64,000 bases of DNA, from assembly GCA_963969495.1 (NCBI GenBank), contig OZ018331.1, forward strand, positions 146,849,845 through 146,913,844, in the 5' to 3' direction. Numbering within the stretch: position 1 is the stretch's first letter; every line of letters begins with the position of its first letter. Positions 43,626-56,050 of the stretch are shown one piece after another. The position numbers and the translations under genes were made by a program. This DNA comes from Ceratothoa steindachneri. Lineage: Eukaryota > Arthropoda > Malacostraca > Isopoda > Cymothoidae. The notes beneath the pieces were generated by a model. That model worked only from the letters and a program-made list of their open reading frames with translations, did not search any database and was not told the origin of the DNA.

Positions 43626-44870
43626 ATATTTAATATTGTCGTGGTATGACATTACATTATATCAATACCATATTATATCAATTAGGGAGGGACCAATAAC
43701 TTGAAAGCAAACAGACAAAAGGGACGAAAAAAACACGACTTTAGACAGGCTGAGTAGCGAGAGAGTGCAACGAGGTCAGGTAAATTATCGACAATGGCAA
43801 AGCTCAAGGTTATTTAAAGAGGCATATAGAAAAATATAATTTTATTTACAAAAAACATAATGAGAGAATTCATGTGTAAAATTACCTCAGAGAATTAACG
43901 GACAAAATCACATCAGTAAACGAAAGGGGGAATTGTAGTTATAAATCAGGCTATGAAGTTAGAACTTAAGGTATTCCAGGAGGAGACTATTAAAATGTGG
44001 GGAGATTAACTCAATTGGGTTACTGAAGGAGGGAGAGGGGTTGGCTTACTGATGTATTCTGCACGTTAGGTGTGGCCCTTCGGAACTTCTGAGCGAGAGG
44101 TTGGAGTGATGACGGTTCTCTAAAAACAAGGGGGGAGGAACTTCCGGTCCAAGGGAAAGAATTTCGGCTACACCAAATGAGGAGGGCTTCGACAGGAGTT
44201 GATGAGAGAAGTCGAAAAAATCACTTGGGGGCGATCGTTCAGTGGAATTACCTCCTGGCTGGGGCTAATTCCAAATACACAAAATAGTCCAGCTGTCACT
44301 TTGCTTTGTTGCTAGCACATGACTTAGAACCATGGGGAATCTTTTGGGGTCTGGGTGAGACTTCTCAACTCTGTGTCTCCTCATGGGAGTCGAACACTCT
44401 TTATGTCCAAGGCGCTCCTCAAGGGGGGGTTAGCGGGAAACAGCTCTACTCTCGAAGGGCCTCGAATCTTCTAGCAGAGGCTATTCTTTTCCGCGTAAAG
44501 GTGAATCGTGGGGGACGCGGTTCGAGGCTACAGCTTGTGGAAGGGGGAAATGGCTTACCAATTTAGGCCTAGCCGGGCCTTCTGCAGCGTGTGGAAGTTC
44601 CGTCTGCTCAAGAGATTCCACGTGGGGTTCTCTCACAAATATAGTTATCTTAAACTAATATGTATTGGATCACAAATAATAATAATAATATTAAATGGTT
44701 ATTTCCAAGAGAGTTAAAAAAACATTATAGTATTTTTCAACATAGCCACTTGATTCACAAAATTTAATATATATTATTAATATTTGTACACTCATAATTA
44801 ATAATAATATTTTGTAAAAAAATAAAGCTTATACAGTTGTTTACTATCACATAGACTCGAGTCATATCGT
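43626..44870. other. GC-richer unexplained block followed by AT-rich spacer
   Basis: From about 43,980 to 44,640 the sequence is purine-rich and clearly higher in G than its surroundings. An 86-codon open frame at 44,306-44,566 has no recognised domain. It may be the untranslated or LTR part of an unidentified retrotransposon. It drops back to AT-rich DNA before the LINE remnant. Confidence 0.4.
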
Positions 44871-44874
44871 TGAA

Positions 44875-46260
44875 TTTTACAATCTCACTAAGTAAGGAAT
44901 TGTAGAGTTGTGGTACCCTGTGTTTCTGCCCCTCATAGATCTGAGAATTGTTGAACCCCTCCTGCTATTTCGATAGTGCACTTGATATAAGTATGGTGGT
45001 AGCAAGTTCCTATGGCGTTCAGACCCCAAGACACCCCTTGTGAACTTAAGACAGAGATGCTCGCGCCTTTCATGAAGTGTCCAAGTCTCAAGAATAGCAA
45101 GCGCTGTTTCATAATATGTATAATGATCCCCAAAGATGATACGGAAAACTTTCTTTAGTATTCTTTCAATACGGAGTGTCTGCTGTGCCGTCAATCCTGA
45201 GGGCCACACGGCCACAGAGTACTCTAAACCGGCACGATTGAACCAAGTATAGAGTGTAAACATAGTTTTCCCACTGAATTTAAATTGCCTGGCCCTATAG
45301 ATGATAAATAGACATTTTTTTGACTTTTTGCTTAGATATTCAACGTGCGTTTTACAAATTAGGGTGTTGTTTATGTAAATTTATAATAGTTTACACTCTT
45401 TAACAACTCGTGAATCTACTCCACTGAAATGTAGATGTGGGTAGATAATAGGTCTTTTAGGAAGAGATGGAATCAGAACCTCACACTTGAAAGGATTAGT
45501 TACCATATGATTGGATTAGCACCCATTGGAGAGACAATTGCGTGTAGTTTGCATTGTATAGTTGATCCTGTTCTGGATATTTACAATTTCAGCTACAAAC
45601 TTCGCGTAAATGTCTTTGTTTCGCGCCAATGTGTTTATTTGGTCCTTGAGGAACCCCATTGGTTTTATTTTGAAATTCAGACAAAGGAACTATATATTTT
45701 ACTCTATGCTGATGATTAGTTAAAATGTTGGATATTAACTTGAGTAAAGGTGGACGACACTCCAATAAAAACAACTTTCGAACTGCAACTCCATGATCGA
45801 CAAAATCAAAGTCTTTAGTAAAATCCACTAAAGTTATTACAGCAATATGATGAGGTTGATCAATACCGTTGAGAAGGTTATCGAGTAGTTTGACAAGGTA
45901 GGGGGTGCTGGAACTAGCTTGGCGGTTCCCGTACTGATCTGGTTCAAGTCCTAGTGTTGTCTTCGAGAACCCAGCCAGCAACAAAAGCTTCTAGGATTTT
46001 TCCGAAATCTCAAGTCAACGATACTGGTTGAAAATCACCTAGTTTGGTGACCTTGGGTTTCTTCTTCAGCGGCGTGATGGTGGCTTTCATCCAGAATTTG
46101 GGGAACAAGCCACTCTTGATACAGATATTAAAAATGTGTGTGAGTGGTGTACTTATCTCATACGAAAATTCCTGAATTAATCTCTTAGGAAGCTATTTGG
46201 GAGGCAAAGATTTGTTGATTGTCCATTTTTTTATTCTAGTTGAACTTCAATTCTATTGAT
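44875..46260 (-). pseudogene. LINE reverse transcriptase remnant (second, distinct lineage)
   Basis: Read right to left: SGLFPKFWMKATITPLKKKP (around 46,125-46,065), then DFGKILEAF (around 46,000). DQYGNRQASSSTPYLVKLLD (around 45,945-45,885) matches the FGNRKGRSTTHYLVDLLD block. ITLVDFTKDFDFVDHGVAVR (around 45,845-45,785) is the catalytic strand VDFTKAFDLVDH, still with its aspartate. NGVPQG (around 45,655) is intact, but the YxDD box that should follow is missing. NPFKCEVLIPSLPK (around 45,500), RAGLEYSVAVWPSGLTAQQ (around 45,235-45,180) and FGDHYTYYETALAIL (around 45,140-45,095) complete the thumb and C-terminal region. Stops and frameshifts are few between blocks, so it is of intermediate age. 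It is not the same family as the 31-37 kb element. Confidence 0.85.
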
Positions 46261-47030
46261 TGTTGGAAATTAATTAAGATTGGTTGGAAAAAAAACTAGG
46301 GAGGTTGCATAGATCTTTAAGGGGTTATCTCGTACAAATAGATGTGAACCGACATATTTCGGCAATAGTTGTCTAAAATTGAGCAGGAATAGGAAAATTA
46401 GTTTACCCCACACCTTTACGTACTACCACATGCCCAAGTTCATTCCCCTCCCCTCGAATTTGGAGGGAGGGGAACTTTCACTTAAACACTGCTTTGCCTA
46501 ATAATGAATTTGGGAGGTGAAAATAATCGCGAAGTCGCATAATAAATTTAGGGGAGATTGAGTGAGAGAAGAGAACGGGCGAGGGAACTCTTTTAAACTT
46601 CCTTCCCATTTGTGCTTTTCTTTTGTTATTTGGTATCCGAATGCGGAATAGGATCTTATATTAGACTACTTCAGGTGAATTTGGTGAGATCGTCTTTTTT
46701 TTTAAATGCTGATTTTCTGAAACAGCGCGTCCAAAATGGGATCTTAGCTTTTAATAAATAGCTTTAGACTTGTCCAAGTGAACGACTTCTTTTGGGGGGT
46801 ATAATATTAGAAGATTATTTTAGTTGATACATAAAATTAATTAACCAGATAATGTATTTTTTTTAGAAGTGCAATATAAACTAACGGTTTTTTGAGCATG
46901 TATGCCCTCCTTGTTGGGTACGGTTCCCGAAAATCTCGGATAATTTAACCAATTTCCAAAATAACCTATGTATTTTGCAACCACAAATTTCTATGTAGAA
47001 AATCATCTAAAAACTAACACCTTTCTTAAG
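46261..47030. other. AT-rich spacer
   Basis: Left part may continue the eroded LINE upstream; no readable motif. Confidence 0.35.
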
Positions 47031-47052
47031 GTCTCTCTCTCTCTCTCTCCCC

Positions 47053-47090
<38 letters not shown>

Positions 47091-47094
47091 TTCT
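47031..47094. repeat. (TC)n microsatellite
   Basis: About 30 TC units with a few C or T interruptions. Confidence 0.95.
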
Positions 47095-50000
47095 AGGCGT
47101 CTCATTCCTTTCCTGCTTCACTTGAATAATTCCCGAACGAAACTTGGATAGACTAAAGGCGAGACTTAATATTATATAATTTATGCGAAAAAATGAAGAA
47201 AAAACAACATAAAAATCAAACCTTTGAAGTGAGGAAAAACTAAAAAATAGGCGGTAATTTTGGCGGAAATTTATGTTAGGCAAATTATTTATAATTGCGG
47301 CGGGTCGAGGGGGAATTTTCTTCTCCCAGTAATTTTAGTTATTTCATTATTTCTCCATTTCAATAAATGCGATCGTTGGTTACATAAATCTATTATTTAA
47401 CAAATTGAAAAAAATATCTTATACGAAGAAAGGATAAGTTCAGCTCTTAAATTTGTGCAACTGAAGAAAAAATAACTCCTCGTCGCTGAAGTTAGTTTCC
47501 CTTTTAGCGATTATCCAATTACGGCACGAAACTTCTTCTTAATGAATTCCAGCGAGTTAAAACTCGTTAAGTACGAGTCAAATTCTGACTACATTTTGTC
47601 TTTAGGTATTCCTAAGAGAAGATGATTAAATGCATATATTTCAAATATACTGTTTTTATATTGTGCTACTGTCTGAATGCTGCGAAATGACTAAAGGACT
47701 AGTCCTAGCAGTGTAATTGCAGAATTTAATGTTATGTTTTGCTCAGGAGTTTTGCCATAGAGGGAAATTTGCTTATTTTTTATTATAAGATTAATGGGAA
47801 AATTAAAATTGCGCTACTTAATTTTTATGTAAAAAGAAGAGTCAGGGAATTAGTAGATCCAAACAAGAAATTTTAATCTACTAGCGGAGATAGAGGACCG
47901 AGAAAGATTCAGGAATATATAAGGGCGAGAATTAAGCAGAGAAAGTTTTAAGGAGAAGATGGATAGAAAATTACAAGAAAGTTGAGAAGAAAGAATATGG
48001 CCTCCTCACACCCTTGATCCATAAGTTTAAGGGTGTTTTATAAACATCCAAGTGTAAGTTGTGAATAGGGCACAGTCACCAAGATTATTGAAGTGAAGAC
48101 CCTTATAAGGTTACAAGCTACAAAAAAACGATGGTCGTACCAGGTACACAACATATGATTATTGATTTTCATATATTTCCACGCTTAGATTTTCCTTATA
48201 GCCCCTGATCGCTAGGGTGTCCTAATTTGGCACGAAGATAATTTATTGGTCACTGTGCTTAAATTGGCATAGATTGCTAGGTGAGGGTCGATAGTATTTA
48301 TTAGAGTTGATAGGTGCTGACAAAATAGAAGAGAAAAACAGTTACAGTTGAATCCATGAAATAGTTTCCTTTTCTTCCATTTTACCTCTGTACCTCACCG
48401 GGAAAAATGTGTTCTACTTTTCGTACAAGGAGTTATAACCCTTAAATGAAGCATAGCTAAATAGGCTTCTCCTAGTAGTCGTTTCTATTGAGGTATTTAG
48501 AAAGTATTTTTCAACAGGTTGAATCGCTTGGAGCCTGAGCCAGGCAGTTTGTGTTCATTTTAAACAAATATGTATTACAAATAACTTGAGATTATATATT
48601 TTGCCTCTAATATTTTTTAAAGGTATTTAATAAACAGTAGAATATAAAATGATAAAACGCTATTGTAATTTTCATTAAACTTTTATAGCGAGTTTACTTT
48701 GATATGATACCAATATATTCCATTTGTACCGTTGAATATTTTTTGATTAAAGCGTTACTGTCCCTTTGCGCATAAAATATTTCTAAAATAAACCAGTAAC
48801 TTGTTACTTTTCATTGCTAAAAATACAAATGAAAGTATTTATGCACCTTATATACATATCTGTGTCTGTTTAATGTATTGTCTAACAAAAGCCTAATAAT
48901 CCTTCCAAAATTTATTATATTGATGAAATGGTCCCTTGCCTATAAATAACTTTCCCAAAATATCTGAAGACTCAGTTGCTCCATGGATAGATGCGTCTAT
49001 GACACCTTTATAAGGTAGATCAGTCTTAAAACATACATGTGTACCACTCAAGCCAATATAGCGAGATAGAAAATCCTTTCTAAGAACAAAGGAGGATTGA
49101 GGACTTATTTGATTTTATGATTTATTTAAGAAAAGAATCTGACGTAAATAATGTTGGGTAATTTGGGGGGGTTTTGAGGGGGGGAGGGGTATGCGAGGGG
49201 TAATTCCGACTGTTAGAACTTCATGTTTAGTTGCATTTGATAGTTTTTTACTATTCCTACTATCATGGAGGAGAGGTGGGGTGGTTCATTGAGCTACAGG
49301 CAAAGTCTTGGCAGAAGGAAAGAAATGATCGAGTTACATAATAGAGTAGTTAGATAGGTTGAAAAAAAGGTTTTTCTCCTAAATAGTTGCCACGAACTCA
49401 AGATGACAACTACAACTAGGAAAGATGGGTATGTTTCAGAAAGCCACATAAGTGTCCTTATAACGATTGCTGACTCCAATGATTAGATATTCGTGATCAA
49501 ATAAATGTTGGACACAAAGAGTTGCCAAAGGCAAGGTCTTAGGTAATATAAAATGCCACCGGTGCATCATTTAGTAAATTATAGAAAGGCAAAGACAACA
49601 GGAAAACTACATGTACATGCCTATTAATATTGATGAGTTTCAAGGAGAAGTTTGCGATTTGAAGTTCATCATCTTCTAATATAGAGTGAAAAGTGCCGTC
49701 GTTTATCAAAGTGTTCGATTATGCATAAGCATAATCTTGTAGATCTTGCAATTTTGTTCGATGGAGTTAATACTCATTCTATATTTACTTATTCAAATAG
49801 AAATATTACTTATTTCTATCTAGGAGTCAAAGAATTTAAGAGCTGCAGTCATTTAAAGTATGTACTGACTTTTTGATAAATTAGTCACTTCATCTTAACT
49901 GATTTATTGTGCGTTATATGAATAAATTTCCCTGATCCCTTATTTCGTCAAATCATTTAAATTTATAGTAAAATTCGGAATCTACTCGAATTTTTATTGT

Positions 50001-51737
50001 TATCAAATAAGTATATTTTTCTGAAAATGATGTGTATAGTTGTCGGTAATTTTCTTAGTGTCACATCATACTGATAGAAAATCAACATAATTATTAAAAT
50101 TAGCTATTAGTAAAAGAAATTACACGTGAAATATGGTCCATAATCCAAGAATTCACTATTTTTGCATTTTACAAAATCTCCGAATTTTCTTGAGTAAATC
50201 CAAACCTATTTTTTTGTTTTCTGAGACACTCCAAAACATTGCTGGGAATATTAAGCCATTTTATTGGGCTAACCGCAAAAGTTCATTATTTCTCAGTATT
50301 GTATCGGGAAGTGTAGAAGAGCAAACGAGGTGAAAATATTTACTCAAGTAAAGTTTACATATAGGCAAAATAGGGTATTCTCGTGGCTTTCTTTCAATCG
50401 TAATTTTGAGCCTTCATCTTGCGACAGTATATCGTAAAGAGATAAAGATTGAAAGGAGGAGAATTTACGAGAAGCAGAGTAAAATTAACATCTGATAAAT
50501 TTAAAATGGTTATAGAAAATTTTCATATGCGAAGAAATTAAATAAAAATTTAAGATGCTGATGTCATAGGGATTGCACGATATAATAATTTTGACTATGA
50601 ATTGACATGAAAATTGAGAGGTTATATCACCTCAGATCAACAAAAATCTTAATTAGGTGTAATTTCCAATTTTCTTGCGCTCGTTGCCTATTTGAAAAAA
50701 AACCTTTGAGGTAATTTAGATTAGGCAGTAGCTTTTAATCCGATATAGAAGTGAATTAATTATCCCATTTGACCAGGTTTAAAAAGAGTTCACCTCGAGT
50801 TCTTCACACACTCGCGCACCCTATACTTTACGTCTTTTGCCTCTGGACAAAAAGATGTAGAAATAAAGTTTCTAAGATAATCACCCATTTAAAGAGAGGC
50901 TTTAAAATTTGGGGGCTCAAATCCTAAGCAGTTTCATTTAAAGGGGCATGATAAACATTTATTTTGCCGTGAATAGCTCTTTGAAATTAATGAAAGATAT
51001 TTTTGAAAATCAATTCTATTAATTGAACATTTTTTTTATTTATCCACTTAGATTAAAGGAAAGAGGCGAATTTTTTGGACTCCTGATGGAATCTTGAATT
51101 CCAAAATTTAAGAAAAAAAACAAAAAAAAACAACGCATTGAAATTTTGCTCCATAGTCTTCCTAAAAAAATATCTGCTTCGAAATTAATCTTATTTAATG
51201 GAGTAAGGCACTGCTATTGTCATTTATATATATATATATATATATAATATTAATTTTACAGAAATGTGCCGCTTTTCTATTAGATGCAGCATTAAGAAAT
51301 CCGAGCCTTTGAAAGGCTTACGAGAGTGATGTTTGCATCTTAAGTGGATCTAGAAAGATTCCTGTTTGCTTTCTGGCTCGCATTAAGAGAGTCGTAAATG
51401 TTAACTATATACTTTGAAGTTGTTTATTTATATTTTAATTTATTTATACTCATGATAGTTGTTATGCATTGTAGTGATCTCGTTGTGAATGTTAAATTTT
51501 GTTGTAAAGGTATAATCTTTCCTCAGTTCTCTTTCTATAATGTTAAAAGATTTGTACGCTTTCTATCTCCTCTGATCCTACCAGTTAGGTTCCCTTTGAA
51601 CTGCATCCTGTTGCATCCTGAAGTATTGCAATATCACAACATTACATACAATAACTCTAATCGGCGATTATTATAAAGAGAAAACACAACACAGGCTTAC
51701 CATTCACTTTGCTTACGAGGGACACTTTCTGTGTTAC

Positions 51738-51740
<3 letters not shown>
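47095..51740. other. Long AT-rich intergenic region
   Basis: About 4.6 kb without a gene I can support. It holds a G-run patch at about 49,160-49,200 and a short TA run at 51,231-51,246. Open frames such as 50,133-50,333 and 51,398-51,676 are without recognised motifs. Confidence 0.5.
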
Positions 51741-51805
<65 letters not shown>

Positions 51806-51806
51806 T

Positions 51807-51893
<87 letters not shown>

Positions 51894-51898
51894 CTCTT

Positions 51899-51977
<79 letters not shown>

Positions 51978-51980
51978 TTC
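51741..51980. repeat. Compound (TC)n-(TA)n-(TC)n-(TA)n-(TC)n microsatellite
   Basis: Alternating blocks of TC and TA repeats, with occasional TTTC interruptions, over about 240 bases. Its translations (serine-leucine and isoleucine-tyrosine runs) are artefacts. The layout suggests duplication of a TC-TA module. Confidence 0.97.
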
Positions 51981-53635
51981 ACACAACTCTCATTCGTGCG
52001 GATGTATGAATATTTGAAAACTATTGAGTAAAGTTATAGTGCCAATGACCAGGAGAAATAATGCGACAACTATTCAAGTTAGAGTATCAAGCCTATTATG
52101 TATTTCTAGCCCTCAAGATCAGTCTTTTAGACAGCAAATCGACTTTTCTTTGTTTTTTCTTTTAGGTTTTCCTCTTTGTCTGACTCTCACGTTTGTTTTT
52201 TGCTTCAAATTTTCTTTCTTCTATTTTGTGAATATTTATATTAAACAAGGCAAAATTCTCTATAACAACTATTGCTTCTGCATTGAGTATAAACTGCTTT
52301 CTAGACAAACTTTAATTTCCGTTTATCAACCAATTTTAAAAAGTGGGTCAAGAAACAAATGGTGAAGCTTTGGAAAGTAGATATGTGGAAAAGTTCATTA
52401 AGTAGGTGAGTTGGAGAAATAGAAAAAGTTATAAATACTGAAACCATCCTTGGAATAAAAAAAAGCACTAGAAATCCTCGTCACCCTCCAGAAGAACATT
52501 TTAACAAGCACAAGGAATTACGAATTTTAACTTGATCTTAATTTTCCGACGAAGAGGAAAACTATTCAAATATTTCTTAAAAATATGCACATACTTCTAA
52601 ATTACGTGCTGATTTGTATTTGCAATTTTCAATCAATAAAGGATTTCTATAAAACGCACTAACTTATGAGTTCTCTGTTATACACTTTACTTTTCGCCTT
52701 ATTGATTTGATCAGATTTGTGTCAAATTCTAAATATAAAAATTCACCTAACGAACCATTACACAGCGGCCATTTGGATGTTTTATTAATTCGATTCCGTT
52801 TAATTTATGATCCCATTACACACACATGCGCTGTTTTCCAGCATTATTCGATGTTAGAATAATTACGGAATGGCCCCCATACATATTGGTACGATTAAAA
52901 CATAAGCCATAAAAAGGCCTATATTCCATAACACATTGTTTATGGAGGAACATTTTTGAGTAATAGAAAGAAAGACAAGAACATGTAAATGTAAAATAAC
53001 AATCAAATTGGGAAAATGGAGTAGGTGGCAAATACGAAATTTCTCTAGAATGCTCATATCCTAATCATAATTGGAAACGGGATAATAAAAAGAGTTAAAT
53101 TGTAAGGTCTCAAAGCTGAGCCATTCGATTGAATTTGGTGCGGAAACAGAGGCCTTTCACGACGAGTTATTTTTCTGTCCGGGTACAACCTATCTAGATT
53201 TAGATGCGATAAGATTCAAAGGGTTTGAGAAGAGCACAATCACATGCCTTTTATCTACTTCAGTTTGATATAGCAATCGTCCGCGCTGAATTCTATAGCC
53301 AGATTCTTACTTTAGATGGAATTAGCTTTTGCAAAGCATATATTTCTGACAAATTAAAGACTATTATTCGAAGCGATTTAGGTTCGTGTGGTGTGAATTT
53401 CACCACATATTCCATGAAAGTAATTGCATCTCCCATGATGACAAGGTGCTGAGGTGGAATTGGTTTCGGGAATAAATTGGAAAAAAATTCCTATCCATAT
53501 GATTAAGATGAAATTTCCCAGTACTGAAGGATATGTATTTGTCCTAAAGGTTCTACCAGAAAATGGGAAAGAACTACCATGCATCGCAAAACGATGGTAA
53601 ATTCAGAGTCAATGCAAACACATACTTTATTCTAG
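51981..53635. other. AT-rich intergenic sequence
   Basis: Open frames of 113 codons (52,024-52,365) and 75 codons (53,225-53,452) have no recognised domain. Nothing else identified. Confidence 0.4.
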
Positions 53636-53822
53636 ATTGAAACCAAACGAACGGTACGAGTGCCCAAACCACGGCGCCCCCAGTCTATCTGTCAATAGAC
53701 CGCCCGCCGATCCAGAAATCGTAGAAAACCTTTACTTGAAAGGACAGAGAATTCTGCAAGTTGTGTGCAAAAAGAAAGTTGGACCTAAAGTTTGGCCAAT
53801 TTTCTTCCGATCAGATAAAAGT
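53636..53822 (+). CDS. Possible internal exon of an unidentified host gene
   Basis: An open stretch of 62 codons is preceded by TTTATTCTAG, a fair splice acceptor, and followed by GTGAGT, a strong splice donor. The encoded segment begins LKPNERYECPNHGAPSLSV and includes YLKGQRILQVVCKKK and KVWPIFFRSDKS. Base composition is less AT-rich and codon use looks more protein-like than in neighbouring random frames. I do not recognise the protein. No flanking exons were found, and a frame this long can occur by chance, so this is a weak call. Confidence 0.3.
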
Positions 53823-55400
53823 GTGAGTTAGTGCCACTGTTTCACTTATCATTTACTCGTGCACTTATAGGCACCTACTCCTATCAATCTTAACTGCTGT
53901 AGTGCATTTCATTAATATCTTTTGGTGATAAAGGCCCCTCTTAACTTTTAATTGAACCATTGCTCACTTTATCTTTTAAACGTTATTACTTTTATATCTA
54001 CAATATAATAATTATAGTTCAAAAAGGAAAAATCTATCAATATTCCTTGATTTCACAAAAAATAGAATAGTAACTGGACTCAGAAAGGTTTTAAAGTCCA
54101 CTTCTCTTAAAATCTTGCTCTCATCCATCTCCTCTGAAGAAAACCCCAAATAAACACAAAAATGGGGGAAATAAACAAATTAAAACTTTTCCCTTATTTT
54201 AGGGTGGATGCTTTAAATATATATTTTTTGTATTTTGTTTATTCCTTTGTATAAAAATCCTTCCACATTTCTGATTGTCAGACTTTTTTTTAAATTGAAG
54301 AACAAATGTTCATATGAACAAGTTTCAGACATCATCACAAACCGTTTTTCCACAAAGTGTGGTTGTCACGCATCATCGTCATTAGGCATGTTCAGCATGA
54401 ATCTTTGAATAATTAGTTCAGTTTCTCCCCTCCCCCTTCAATCCTTTACAGACTCCACAACTCTGAAAATAGGGGTAGAGTTAAGAAGGAAGTGGCAAGA
54501 GAAAGAGTTAATGAAGGATAAAAATGAAGCTTCATTCGAAGATTCGTGCAATTCAGCGATCGGATGAACGCGCCTTGGATCTGGCTAAACTCCCCAAGGC
54601 CTTGGGGAGTGAGAGACGAGGTGAGGAGTAGGAAGGAAGCGATTGTATGTGTGTGTGTGTGCTTTCATAATCAAACCCATTTTAATAAGTAAATTTGGCG
54701 ATGGGTGCTTTCGTAGCCCTTTATGTGATGAATGGCTATTTGTTTACACCATTTTACATCTGTTTTGCTTTGGTCCTTTTTCCATAATTTTCAAGAACAT
54801 GGTAGTTTTTCATCTCTTTCATTGCAATAAAAAAGAGCGAGGGCTCAAATCAAGACATTACACTTCTCTTCTGGGTAATTCAGAGAAGGAAAGCGATACC
54901 TTCTCGGTTCAGGAACGCAAGGCGAAGCCCATTCTGGTGACTTAATTCTCAGCCCCTTTCCTCTCTCCTATTACTTTTATTAAGGTTCTCAATGTCTCCA
55001 CTTTTACCAGGTCTTGTCATTGATTCCATTCAAGCTCCGATGGCACCGATTACGTGAGTTCGTCGATAACTTATTAAAGGAGAAATTCGATATTTAATTT
55101 TGGGGGGGCCTCTATCAGCAGCAGCAAAAAAAGACGAACATAAAAAGGCTTTCTGGAATGAATTGTTTTTTTTATGGCGAACTGGAACTAGGGAGGCCAA
55201 TCCCATTCTTACAATTGCATCTCAGAGTATACAATTGTGTCCTTTGGTAAGTGTTTAGATAAGGTAATGTGGAGTGGCGCAGTGTTTAGTTAGTATAAAT
55301 TTAGGAATATTTCTAAGGATTTATGAATTAGTTCTAGAATTATCAAGAAGCTAGAATAATAATTTGTTGTTTAAGTAAGAACATCTAAGGCGTTGCCAAG
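53823..55400. other. Intergenic sequence with a perfect palindrome
   Basis: No gene recognised. It contains a 22-bp palindrome (54,589-54,610) and a short (GT)n run at about 54,644-54,661. A 100-codon open frame at 54,643-54,945 begins inside the GT run and has no recognised domain. Confidence 0.4.
54589..54610. other. Perfect 22-bp palindrome
   Basis: Each half is ACTCCCCAAGG on its own strand with no spacer. GC-rich relative to surroundings. Could be a dimeric protein-binding site or chance. Confidence 0.7.
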
Positions 55401-55439
55401 GAATTTTGTACCACATATTTTGGCCTAAATGGGTGCCTC

Positions 55440-56050
55440 CAAAAAGAGATTATAATAATCCATGCGAAGATTGATGAAGCCATAAATATTTGTCTCATAA
55501 CGTCTAAAGAAGTGGTAGGCAATGGAAAAGGTGAAACATTTGCAATGAAAAAAAGCTCAATCAAATTTGTGTCAATGTTGAGAACTCAATTTTCGATAGA
55601 GGAGGAAAAATCTGTTCTGTCATATTAAATTTATGGGCGGCTCGATTATATAATATGAACAACAATTTTAGTAGTGCCAACAAAATATATCTTGACTTTG
55701 AGTAATTAAATTGGATAGGAAAAGTTTATATGCAAAACGTGAGCATAAGATTAAAAAGAGAGACCAAATTGTCTGAGTTGTCTTTCAAGGTTTAGAAGAC
55801 TTGAAAGAAAATGTCCACAAGACATCTTATTTTGATGCCCTCAAGATTAATAGCACTAACAGGATTAAAAATCTTTTTTGCCTCACATACAGTTAGAATG
55901 CCAGATGAGAAGGAAGCTCGGATACAGTTCCTGTATTTACTGAAGGTAAAAAATGTAGGGGTGGTTTAGCTAAATGAAGCAATGAATCATGTCAAAGGTC
56001 GCAGAGAGATCAAGGCACTGGAGGTATTAAGACGAGACCAAGTTCAGGTA
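55440..56050 (-). pseudogene. LINE reverse transcriptase remnant (third lineage)
   Basis: Minus-strand reading gives CLDLSATFDMIHCF (around 56,020-55,980), matching the catalytic strand LLDLSAAFDTIDH of LINE reverse transcriptases. About 450 bases further on comes FRRYETNIYGFINLRMDYYN (around 55,515-55,450), matching the IHAFITSRLDYCN block in the post-palm region. Spacing is somewhat shorter than in an intact element and the YxDD region between them is unreadable. Stops are frequent. The two anchor motifs are clear; everything between is eroded. Confidence 0.6.
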
